From: Ktedonosporobacter rubrisoli
GTDB lineage: Bacteria; Chloroflexota; Ktedonobacteria; Ktedonobacterales; Ktedonobacteraceae
Reading direction: 5' to 3'
NCBI RefSeq assembly: GCF_004208415.1
Contig: NZ_CP035758.1
Location: 3,596,001-3,660,000 of the forward strand
DNA length: 64,000 nucleotides
Shown: positions 55,936 to 63,764 of the stretch, piece by piece
Layout: every line of letters begins with the position of its first letter
Position numbering within the stretch: position 1 is the first letter of the stretch
Translations under genes and position numbers: made by a program
The notes under the pieces: model-generated
Told to the model about the DNA's origin: nothing
The model's database searches: none
The model's input: only the letters and a program-made list of their open reading frames with translations

Positions 55936-56874
55936 TTAGAGCTTGACGACAACCTTGCCGTGGACATGACGGCTGGACTGAAACTCGGCTGCCGCGCGGA
56001 TTTGTTCTACCGGGTAGGTCGCCGCAATGGGAACCTGGAGCTTGCCAGTAGCAACCAGTTCGGCAATGTCTTCAAGGGTACCTGGGGCGGCATCGATTCC
56101 TGAAACTCCGATTACTCCCGGAATTTGAGCTGCGATAACGGAGATACGGTTATCTGGAACGCCGAGCTTACGCGCGGCTTCTACCGTCTCCGATCCGTAT
56201 AAATCGGTAGCTGCGGTAATTCCATCGGGGGCAAGGACTTGTACTCGCTCGGCCAGGCCCGCGCCGTAGGTCACTGGTTCGGCACCGAGGCCTTGTAAGT
56301 AGTCAAACGATGATGCGGAGCCGGTGCCGATGACGTTTGTCCCGGCCAAGCGGGCGAGTTGGATTGCGAAGACCCCCACCCCTCCGGCTGCCCCGCCAAT
56401 CAGGATGGTGTTGCCCCGCTCAAGCTTGAGCACGGCCAGAGCTGCTGAAGCCGTTCTCGCCGCAATGCTAAGCGTCGAGGCGGTGATATCATCAATACCG
56501 TCTGGCGTATGATGCACCCCATCGCCCAGAGATAGAGGTCTTTCAAGGTCGATAATCACATAGTCAGCGACGGACCGCGAGATGGCGCTGCCAAAGACTC
56601 GATCGCCGATGGCGAACCCGGTCACTCCGGTACCAACCTCGTCCACTGTTCCCGCGTAGTCAGAGCCAAAACCGGTTGGCAGACTCAGGCCGAATCTGGC
56701 ACCTGCTGCATCATTAGCAGTCATTATCCAATCCATCGGGTTCAAGCCAGCAGCAACCACGCGGACCCGGATTTGTCCCGCGTGTGCATGTGGCTCAGCG
56801 ACCTCACGCAGATCTAGTTTTTCAAGCCCACCGAACGAATCCATGATGACGGCTCTGCTTCTCTGTGGTGACAT
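55936..56874 (-). CDS. NADP-dependent quinone-oxidoreductase-like MDR protein
   Basis: A 312-residue zinc-independent medium-chain dehydrogenase. It starts MSPQRSRAVIMDSFGGLEKL, has GHxxxG-like VVAAGLNPMDW, FGSDYAGTVDEVGTGVTGFAIGDRVFG and the NADP-binding ILIGGAAGGVGVFAIQLARLAG (near 150). The cysteine and His ligands of the zinc subfamily are lacking. Likely reduces quinones or enones with NADPH. ATG 56874 has GGAG upstream. A TetR gene lies 180 bases upstream on the same strand, plausible regulator. Confidence 0.88.
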   Translation of the reverse strand: MSPQRSRAVIMDSFGGLEKLDLREVAEPHAHAGQIRVRVVAAGLNPMDWIMTANDAAGARFGLSLPTGFGSDYAGTVDEVGTGVTGFAIGDRVFGSAISRSVADYVIIDLERPLSLGDGVHHTPDGIDDITASTLSIAARTASAALAVLKLERGNTILIGGAAGGVGVFAIQLARLAGTNVIGTGSASSFDYLQGLGAEPVTYGAGLAERVQVLAPDGITAATDLYGSETVEAARKLGVPDNRISVIAAQIPGVIGVSGIDAAPGTLEDIAELVATGKLQVPIAATYPVEQIRAAAEFQSSRHVHGKVVVKL

Positions 56875-57054
56875 CTCATTTCTCCATTTCAAATCCGTTG
56901 TCCATTTTTCTGCTGGTCAACGGCGAACCGCTCCTCCGGTCCGCCGTAACGGTGATAGTGAATATTCTGCATAAGGAGTTCCTTTCCTGTATTCAATCCG
57001 AAATCTGAGTGAGCATCCATTCCAAATACCAGGCAAAAAAACTAGCGTTTAAAA

Positions 57055-57621
57055 CTAACGTTTGATGGCATCCCAGCAGGCCGACGTCGCTTGCTCAGTA
57101 GTGGTCTGATCCAGGTGAATTTGCTGCCTCATATGTGCTTCGACCAGCGCATTCGTCGCCCCCAAGAGCAACACTGACATCACGTCGAGCGGCATCGCTT
57201 TGAGCAGGTGCTGCTGTTGGGCGTCGATCATCACTTGATTGAAAGCCACAACCAGCGCTGGCACCTTCTCGCTTTTGGCCCGTTTCTGGATAAAAGGAAT
57301 CTGCGCCAGTTGATTTGTGAGGAAAAATTCGCGCGGATGCTCAATGCTGTAGCGAACCAGGCTGCCCAGCAAGTATAAAACCCGGTCAACCACTGGCTGC
57401 GTTGCGTCATAGCCTTCCAGAACATGCAGGCTCATGGTGGCCTTTATCTCGCTGAACAGGCAAAACACGAGGTCTTCTTTGCTGGGGAAATAATTATAGA
57501 TGGTTCCCATCCCGACCTGCGCTCGCTGCGCAATCTGGGACATGGCCACGTCCTGCAATCCCTGCTCAAAAACAAGATCGCGAGTCGCCAGAATGATTTG
57601 GTCACGTTTCCTGCTCATCAT
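57055..57621 (-). CDS. TetR-family regulator
   Basis: A 188-residue repressor: MMSRKRDQIILATRDLVFEQGLQDVAMSQIAQRAQVGMGTIYNYFPSKEDLVFCLFSEI forms the HTH (first 60 residues), followed by an all-helical ligand domain with the segment EHPREFFLTNQLAQIPFI. The frame extends to 57672, but a perfect operator palindrome at 57638-57659 lies there, so the start at 57621 or the next ATG (57618) is more likely. Genes on the same strand downstream include the MDR oxidoreductase, which it may control. Confidence 0.87.
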   Translation of the reverse strand: MMSRKRDQIILATRDLVFEQGLQDVAMSQIAQRAQVGMGTIYNYFPSKEDLVFCLFSEIKATMSLHVLEGYDATQPVVDRVLYLLGSLVRYSIEHPREFFLTNQLAQIPFIQKRAKSEKVPALVVAFNQVMIDAQQQHLLKAMPLDVMSVLLLGATNALVEAHMRQQIHLDQTTTEQATSACWDAIKR

Positions 57622-57637
57622 ACAGTCTGCTTTTCGT

Positions 57638-57659
57638 TTGGAATGAACCCTCATTCCAA
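57638..57659. promoter_or_regulatory. TetR operator, perfect dyad
   Basis: TTGGAATGA and TCATTCCAA separated by ACCC, a complete 9-bp dyad 17 bases in front of the TetR start. Its GGAATGA half-sites resemble operators of known TetR repressors with GAATGA-N4-TCATTC symmetry. Confidence 0.8.
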
Positions 57660-57715
57660 CTATATGACACATTCAGTAACATGTCAAGAGTAATCAAGCA
57701 AATTCCAGGGCAATT

Positions 57716-58300
57716 TCAAAGTCCCGTATTTCCCCTCAAAGGGGTAAGAAGGAACGAAAGCGCTTCGTGAGGTCGAGCACAAAAGCGGCGCATCTGCGCG
57801 GACACATTGGCAACGTGGAGCCAATCCATGAGGGCAAGCACGGTGCCATTGAGGGCCGCCAAGGCCAGAGGAGCACCCTGAGTTCACACTTGAGAAGCAT
57901 CTTCCCCAAGTGTGACATCGCGGCGAGAGTGCTAGCGATTTTCTCTGTGCCAATGCGTGCGCAGCTACTCCAGGAGCCGAGCGGGACTGGCCTGAGCCGG
58001 AGAGAAGCTTGTGATGCCATAGACCACCTCTTGGGTGCACTTGAGGGGATGAGTGACGCGCCTGCGAATGGCAAAGGCTTGTTCGACCCCGCTCCATTCG
58101 CGCGTAAACAAGGGCGTGAGCACCGTGATGGTGCGAATGCGTCGCTCCTCCAGCCGCCCAAGCCCTTTGCTCCAAGTAGGTGCTTCTTCCCACTCTCCTT
58201 CGTCGGCTTGCGGATCAGTGAAAAAGGTGTGCAGATCCTCCCAGAGCGTGGGCTGATTTTTCTTAGCGATGAGCACATAGTGGCCTGCAAACCGGATCAC
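57716..58300 (-). pseudogene. ISAs1-family transposase, C-terminal part with three stops
   Basis: One frame reads through from IAKKNQPTLWEDLHTFFTDP via EVVYGITSFSPAQASPARLLE and LRTHWHRENR, HSRRDVTLGEDASQV to APLALAALNGTVLALMDWLH with three in-frame stops (TAG, TAG, TGA). It matches the C-terminal half of ISAs1 transposases (ITSLxPxxAxPARLLxLxRxHWxIEN, DVTxGEDASxVR). The N-terminal half is absent; the element starts at the inverted repeat near 58287. Confidence 0.75.
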
Positions 58301-58322
58301 CTTCGGAGGTGATCCGGTTTGC
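58287..58322. repeat. Perfect 16-bp-arm hairpin at IS junction
   Basis: Arms GCAAACCGGATCACCT (58287) and AGGTGATCCGGTTTGC (58307) around TCGG. It marks the join between the ISAs1 fragment and the IS481/IS3-like fragment and may be two abutted IS ends or a terminator. Confidence 0.75.
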
Positions 58323-58323
58323 G

Positions 58324-58620
58324 ATTGATCGAAAGATAGCGCCGACAGGTGCTCCGCGAAAGCTTGATGTCCATCTGTTCCAGTGCAGCGCTGACCCGAT
58401 ACGCGCCAATATCCGGGTTTTCTGATAGCTTTTTGATTTCCTGGATCGTAGAAATATCCACTTTCCTGACCTTTTTGCGCGCATGCGACTTGTCGGCTAG
58501 CCCTGCAAACTTTTCTTCTGCAAACCGTCGAAGAAGGAAAAAAAGAGGGATAGGTAGGACTCTAGAAGAAAGCACATCTGCTTCGATGAGCAGTTGAATA
58601 GGAAACTCCTATCCGCCCTG
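58324..58620 (-). pseudogene. IS481/IS3-like transposase, N-terminal fragment
   Basis: Encodes LLIEADVLSSRVLPIPLFFL, RRFAEEKFAGLADKSHARKK and IKKLSENPDIGAYRVSAALE then LSRSTCRRYLSINRK, i.e. the helix-turn-helix leader of integrase-type transposases (GLADRSHAR, NPxLGxYRVxAAL, GRxLxINR). The rve catalytic core is gone; it ends at the hairpin. Confidence 0.7.
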
Positions 58621-58686
58621 TAGAGATTCAAACAAGCAAACTTTGTTCCCCAAATGCCTGACTTTCTGAGCTAGACTTTATCCAAA

Positions 58687-59052
58687 TTACGCCGTAAAGG
58701 CGAGGGTATCGACGAGGCGATCGTAAAGATCGTGTGGAATTTCCACCAGGTCCAGCAAAAAAGACGAAGTGGTAAAAAAGTCAGACGGCCAGAGATGCCG
58801 TCTGACAAAGGCCAGGGTATCCGAGAAAGTCGGCACGGCTTTGGCATACCAAGCAGCCTAACGAACAGGAAAGGATTGGTTATCCAGCAATAGATGAGCA
58901 AATATCGTCACCAGGGAAAAGATCCCCAACAGAGCAGGAGTCGTGCGCTGAATCGCCAGCTCCGACCACTGGCGCTGGGTTTCGACTCCCAAATGCGTGC
59001 GGACTTCATGGAAAGTGACCTCAACCGACCAACGCTGAACAAACCAGTGCAC
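58687..59052 (-). pseudogene. IS701/IS4-like DDE transposase, C-terminal fragment
   Basis: Reads WFVQRWSVEVTFHEVRTHLG, ETQRQWSELAIQRTTPALLG then, past an in-frame TAG, AAWYAKAVPTFSDTLAFVRR to EIPHDLYDRLVDTLAFTA. The HEVRTHLG motif carries the catalytic Glu of the DDE set. It is cut at 59052 where the recombinase fragment begins. Confidence 0.7.
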
Positions 59053-59365
59053 GATCTCTCGCTGCCCATTAAAGATACGTTGATGATGTGTTTACTGATT
59101 GAACACGCGCTGCGCATCTCAGAACTGGTGGGACTCAACATTGAAAACTTCGACCAGAGCGCTGGTACCGCCGTCATCTACAGCCCGAAGAAGTCGGCAT
59201 GGGTCACGCACCGGCTGAAAAAGCATACCCGACTCGCGCTCGATCTCTACCTGGCTGAAGAACAGCGCTCCACCAATCCCCTCTTTTGTGGCTATCAGAT
59301 GGTCAAGAAACCAGACTCCCGCATCACCCGCTACGGCGCCTATAACAGGGCTGAGATTCTTCTGA
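59053..59365 (+). pseudogene. Tyrosine recombinase (integrase), internal fragment
   Basis: Reads LPIKDTLMMCLLIEHALRIS, ELVGLNIENFDQSAGTAVIY and HRLKKHTRLALDLYLAEEQR, the start of the catalytic domain of phage-type integrases with Arg I in ALRISELVGL. The HxxR box and active-site Tyr are missing. It ends a few bases before the intron 3' end at 59389. Confidence 0.65.
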
Positions 59366-59418
59366 CTTACAGTAGTAGGGTAAGCGCCGTGCGCCTTACT
59401 CCATGACTGGAGTAGGTT

Positions 59419-61278
59419 TCACTGCGCTCCCCCCCGAACTAGCCGTACACGTTTCCGTGTAGCTAGCTCTCCAGTTTTCCTTGAGCGCTTCTTTTCGCTT
59501 AACTTGCCTGCGTGCAGTTCATCATGACACTCAACACAGAGGATCATGGTTTTCCGGCGTCGCTCTATCATCTGGCGTTCCCAGGCTTCTTTTCCTTTGA
59601 GATTTCCCAGTTTCCGTACATGGTGTACTTCCATTTGCCCCCTTGAGGTGCCGCACCACTCGCATGTGTGTGCAAGGAGGCGCTTTCCTAATTCAGTTCG
59701 GCTTGCATACGGATGCGTGTTTGGGAGCAGATCCGGGTCACGCCGCGTCACTTTTTCTTTCATGAGTTGCCTCGTGGATGAGACAAGTTCATACTCCTTG
59801 ATGGGTTTTCCCTCTTCACTGAGAGTAACCACATATTGGTTTGGCCCTCTTTTCAGGCTCTGTGCAACTTTCTTGAGAGAACTCCGGCGTTTGTTTGCCA
59901 GGGTCCGTAAAAAGCTGCTCGTTGTGAGCCAGAGGAGTGATGGTGCGACTAACTTCAAGTTATCGGCAAGTGCGTAGTATCCCAGAAACCCTCTAATTTC
60001 CGCATTGTAGATCATGAGAATTTCCAACTCACTGAGACTGAGGAGCAGCTTTCTGTGTGTCCCACGCCATTTCTGAGGTTCCCCATACTTTTTGGCGAAG
60101 GAGACGCTTTTGTCATGAGGAAGGAGGAGCGCCAATTGGTACTCGGTTGCTCGCCTCGTGCGCATACCGATTTTCGTTCGGGTGCGTCGTATGCGAGTTC
60201 CTTTCCATCGGACAATATCGTATCCCAGGAAACGTACCTTGTTAGAGGCATGGGTGATCAGCGTTTTTTCTGCTGATAGCTCTAATTTGAGTTCGTCTCG
60301 TAGGTAGGTTGTGAGCCATGCTTTCATCTCGGTTGCGTCGGCTTTACTTCCGTTTATTCCCACAAGCCAATCATCAGCGTAACGCACGAAGTACATTCGT
60401 CGGTAATTGGGGTCTTGAGGATCTTTTGCGGTTGTCTTGAGCTGGCGCTTTTTGAGTGCCTTGTACACTGTCCAGTCACCCGTTTGCCGAGCTACTTTTT
60501 TGGCTCGTACAAGCTGCTTGCAGATCGTAGCATATTCCCTCGTTACCTTCCTGGCTTCCCCTTTGTTGAATTCGGCTACTTTCGTTGCCATGATCTGGTC
60601 CAGTTCGTTCAGGTAGATATTACTTAGGAGTGGGCTCAGATTTCCTCCCTGTGGTGCCCCTGAGTAGGTTTTGTGGTAGTGCCAGTCTTCCACATATCCT
60701 GCTCTCAGAAATTGCTCGATCAGATGAAGAAATCTCTTGTCTGTGATCCGCTGACTCAGTATGCTCAGAAGCGTTCTATGTTCGAGATGGTCGAAAAAGC
60801 CTTTTATGTCTCCCTCTATCCACCATCGAACTCCGATCATTCTTTTAACTGTTTCTAATGCGGTATGGCAACTTCGTTGTGGCCGGAAGCCGTGTGATGC
60901 TTCTGAGAAGGTTGGTTCATAGATCGCCTCCAGGATGAGCTTAACTACCATTTGAAGTAGTTTATCCTGAAAACACGGTATCCCCAATGGTCTGAGTTTA
61001 CCGCTGGCTTTTGGTATGTAGACGCGACGAACAGGTTTTGGGACATAGCGTGACGCCTTGAGGTCGCCTATCATATCCATGATGAGTTGCATCCCTGCCC
61101 CGTCAATCGTTTTCCCATCCATACCCTCGGTCATATTCCCAGGTTTGGGAGCGATCTGTTGGTATGCCAGGAGCCACAGTTCGGGATTGTACAGCTTTTG
61201 GTAAAGTTTATCGAACTGTATCTCTGGTTTCTGGGCCATTTTGCTCAGTATTGCAAGCAGAGTATTCGGTTGTTGCAC
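59419..61278 (-). CDS. ltrA: Group II intron RT-maturase with HNH endonuclease
   Basis: A 619-residue intron-encoded protein. Reverse-transcriptase blocks run from about 50 to 370 (RRVYIPKASGKLRPLGIP, SHGFRPQRSCHTAL, GDIKGFFDHLEH, GAPQGGNLSPLLSNI, and FVRYADDWLVG with YADD), the maturase X domain from about 380 to 490, and the HNH nuclease at the end (CEWCGTSRGQMEVHH, MILCVECHDELH). It uses GTG 61278 with AGAGGAG six bases upstream. The stop codon lies past domain V, so that catalytic RNA element is inside the coding sequence. Confidence 0.95.
   Translation of the reverse strand: MQQPNTLLAILSKMAQKPEIQFDKLYQKLYNPELWLLAYQQIAPKPGNMTEGMDGKTIDGAGMQLIMDMIGDLKASRYVPKPVRRVYIPKASGKLRPLGIPCFQDKLLQMVVKLILEAIYEPTFSEASHGFRPQRSCHTALETVKRMIGVRWWIEGDIKGFFDHLEHRTLLSILSQRITDKRFLHLIEQFLRAGYVEDWHYHKTYSGAPQGGNLSPLLSNIYLNELDQIMATKVAEFNKGEARKVTREYATICKQLVRAKKVARQTGDWTVYKALKKRQLKTTAKDPQDPNYRRMYFVRYADDWLVGINGSKADATEMKAWLTTYLRDELKLELSAEKTLITHASNKVRFLGYDIVRWKGTRIRRTRTKIGMRTRRATEYQLALLLPHDKSVSFAKKYGEPQKWRGTHRKLLLSLSELEILMIYNAEIRGFLGYYALADNLKLVAPSLLWLTTSSFLRTLANKRRSSLKKVAQSLKRGPNQYVVTLSEEGKPIKEYELVSSTRQLMKEKVTRRDPDLLPNTHPYASRTELGKRLLAHTCEWCGTSRGQMEVHHVRKLGNLKGKEAWERQMIERRRKTMILCVECHDELHAGKLSEKKRSRKTGELATRKRVRLVRGGAQ
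59436..59469 (-). ncRNA. Group II intron domain V
   Basis: A 34-nt hairpin on the minus strand: positions 1-9 pair with 26-34, a 2-base AC bulge at 24-25, positions 10-14 pair with 19-23, GAAA tetraloop at 15-18 and the AGC triad at 2-4. All diagnostic bases of domain V are there. Confidence 0.93.
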
Positions 61279-61892
61279 TGTGTGCTCCTCTTTTCTTCTT
61301 GCAAATGGAAAACCTGCGTTCCTTCGCCCTGTACGCGATCTTCTCGCGCTCCCTGGATGGTCGTGACTCCATCGACTACTACGAACGCTCCGTCATCTGG
61401 TCTGATTTTCAGGCGCTTGTGCCATCGCATCTTGTCTCCATTAACCTGATGCTTTCAGACTCGGATGATCCCGCATTCCGTGCATTTTGTACGTTCTAGC
61501 ATGAGGTAGGTCCCTGACTCACATCCTTGAATATGCGTATGCATATCGCCTTTTCCCGTAGAGTACAGAGCGCTCAAGATAATCGCTCTGTAGGGATCAG
61601 CCACCGTCGTCAAATGCTCTGGCCGGTGTGCCATCACTAACACGTCTGGATGTTCAGGTTCGGGCAGTCTAGCTCTAACCATGTCACGCGGGTCTGACGC
61701 ATCTTCGGCTTACAGCATTTTGGCCTTCATGCGCGTCAGGAACATGCTACTTTCCCCTTTCTCTTTCAAGTCCAGGTAGGTTCCTTGACCCTAGAACTTC
61801 TCTACAATTCTAGCTGGCTCTACCAGCGATACAAAATGCCGTGAAACGGCGCACTCTTAGAATGATGACAAATATGCCTATCGGTCATCCGT

Positions 61893-63131
61893 TTAGACGG
61901 CCAGCCGTCTAGGGCGAACTGCCGCGCCCGCTCCTCCTCGCCCCACTTGCAAAAGGTCGGAGTTACTTTTCCGCAGAATATTCAAGCTCCCATTGACATC
62001 GGCGTGAATGATGGTTCCATCACTGGCACGATACCAACTGCGAGCAATGCGTGAGCCTGAAAAAACAGGCTTCTCACGGGTTGCCTGATACGTTGGGATG
62101 GAGTCGCTGTCCAGAAAGCTCGCTTTGCTCGTGTAGCTTTCTTCCTGGATGATGACCTGTATCCCGACCAGTTTGGCTTTGTAGGTCAGTTGATCGATCA
62201 AGCGAGCATGAGGAAGTTGCACAAACTGCTGATTGTTTTTGCGTCCTAGCTTCGCTTCCTGTTTCCAGAGCGGATTTTTGCCGATCACCAACGTCCCGAT
62301 CCCCTCGCTTACCAACAAGTCAATGATGCGACGGCTGGCCGTGTGCAGATAACTGTCAACACGACGATTGCGCTTCGTCGTCACCCGATCCAGATGGCGC
62401 GAGGTAAAGCGGTTCTCATGGCTGAGACGACTCTGATGCTGGGCGCGTTGTTTATTGTAATACTGATTCACACTTTTGAGCGGCTTGCCACTCACCAGAC
62501 GCGGAGCAAAACCTGGCTTGTTGCTGATCAGGGCAGCCAGGACATTGACTCCCAGATCAAGGGCCGCGACCACATCGCTCTCAACCTCTGCTCGTTGTTC
62601 CTTTTGCTCATAAACCACCTCAATCATATATCCATCTAACCGGGGGACTATTCTCATCTGAGCAATCTTCTCCCAATCGGTAATCAAGGTTTCAATCTCG
62701 ATGGGTAATCCTGATGACACGAGCTTGCCCGTCTTTTTGAAGACGCGTTTGCCGAGAGCTTGTTTGTCGTAGATAAGGATATTGCGTCCCTTTTCTTTGT
62801 CTTTGTAGCCGGGCAGTTTGGGACGTCAGGTGAACGGAGAGGGGTCTCGCTTGTAGGCTGCTATCCCTTCAAAAAAGCCTGTCCAGTTCTTATGCAGTTG
62901 AATCAAGATGGAATTACTGACCTTACACGGAAGCGCCCGATACGCTTCATGTGTTTTCACGCGCTGAAAGATTTCCGCATACGGCAGATACTTCCCCTCG
63001 TGAATGAAGGATTGTCGAATCTGGTAATTGGCCTGATTATACAGGTTTTTGGAAGCAAAGGCGGCCTGATCAATCACCGCAAACCGTGGATCATCTTTGC
63101 GGATGAGATGCCTTTCTACCAGGTGCATCAC
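61893..63131 (-). pseudogene. tnpB: TnpB RNA-guided nuclease, one in-frame TGA
   Basis: About 412 codons with a single TGA at 62826-62824, where homologues have Gly in the PSPFxGRPKLPGYK motif (GGA to TGA). Either side is intact: N-terminal FASKNLYNQANYQIRQSFIH, RuvC-I AALDLGVNVLAALIS (Asp), IGTLVIGKNPLWKQ, EESYTSKASFLDSDSIP and RuvC-III HADVNGSLNILRK (Asp). The usual Glu at the RuvC-II position is replaced by GKN; Glu in EESYTSK may serve instead, as reported for alternative-site TnpBs. The start overlaps tnpA by four bases. No Cys zinc finger is seen. Confidence 0.88.
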
Positions 63132-63703
63132 GCTTCCTCCTTCGCCTGTAAGGCTTGCACCGCTTTCTCCGTTTGGCGTTTCGCCCGTCGTTGCCCATAG
63201 AGCCGGGCGCAGAATGAGGAGATACTGCTGGTCAAGTCAGCCAACAACTCTTCAGTGTCATGTTGCGCCGGGTTCACCACTTCAATGGCGCGCCCCTGAA
63301 CGGAGAAAAGCGTGTCAATGGAATGAAAGCCAAAGCGCGTCAAGCGATCACGATGCTCCACGACCACCCGCGTAATGCTGCTATCCTTCAAAAGACTGAG
63401 TAATTTCGGGCGGCTGTCGTTGACCCCGGAGGCAATTTCTTTGACAACCAGAGCCACGTGATAGCCTCGAACCGTACAATACTGGCTCAACCGTTCTCCT
63501 TGCCTCTCTCAGTTCTCCCGGTGTTCCGAAGAAGAGACTCGTGCATAAATCGCAACTTTCTCAATGGTTTGTATCGGTTCTCGTTCGGTCACGATAATGG
63601 TTCCTGATGGAGCTTGATAGCCCTGGATCGTTCCATTACGAAACCAGCGTAATGCTGTCCGGTAGCTCATCCCTTGTTGTTTGGCGTACTGGCTTAATTT
63701 CAT
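63128..63703 (-). pseudogene. tnpA: IS607 TnpA serine recombinase, one in-frame TGA
   Basis: About 192 codons. The MerR-like DNA-binding start MKLSQYAKQQGMSYRTALRWFRNG leads to AIYARVSSSEHREN (resolvase Ser in ARVSS), a TGA at 63511-63509, then ERQGERLSQYCTVRGYHV and the catalytic-core region VVVEHRDRLTRFGFHSIDTL. The TGA sits where homologues have Leu (NLERQ). Otherwise complete, so the interruption is a point mutation. Confidence 0.85.
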
Positions 63704-63764
63704 GCAGAAAATAGAGTATAGATAGATCCATTTGTCAACACTTGACATCGTTTACTAGAAACGT

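Larger units (their letters stand above)
59389..61854 (-). mobile_element. Group II intron, apparently complete
   Basis: On the minus strand the intron begins GTGCGCC at 61854 (consensus GUGYG) and ends GCAC at 59389 (consensus AY). Domain V, domain VI with a bulged A 7-8 bases from the 3' end, and the ORF in domain IV are present; about 575 bases before the ORF hold domain I-III. 5' flank is the end region of the IS607 element; 3' flank is tyrosine-recombinase DNA. All parts needed for splicing appear intact. Confidence 0.88.
61893..63703 (-). mobile_element. IS607-family element, both genes interrupted
   Basis: Serine-recombinase tnpA (63128-63703) and RNA-guided nuclease tnpB (61893-63131) in the usual order with a 4-base overlap. 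Exact ends are not defined; a 7-bp hairpin AGACGGC-CA-GCCGTCT spans the tnpB stop. Each gene has exactly one in-frame TGA. Confidence 0.85.

Noticed and set aside
58894..59050. N-terminal 52 codons of the plus-strand recombinase frame
   Set aside because: These lie antisense to the IS701-like transposase; recombinase homology begins only at about 59053.
61455..61682. 75-codon frame in front of the intron ORF
   Set aside because: Located in intron domains I-III, where RNA structure explains the sequence.
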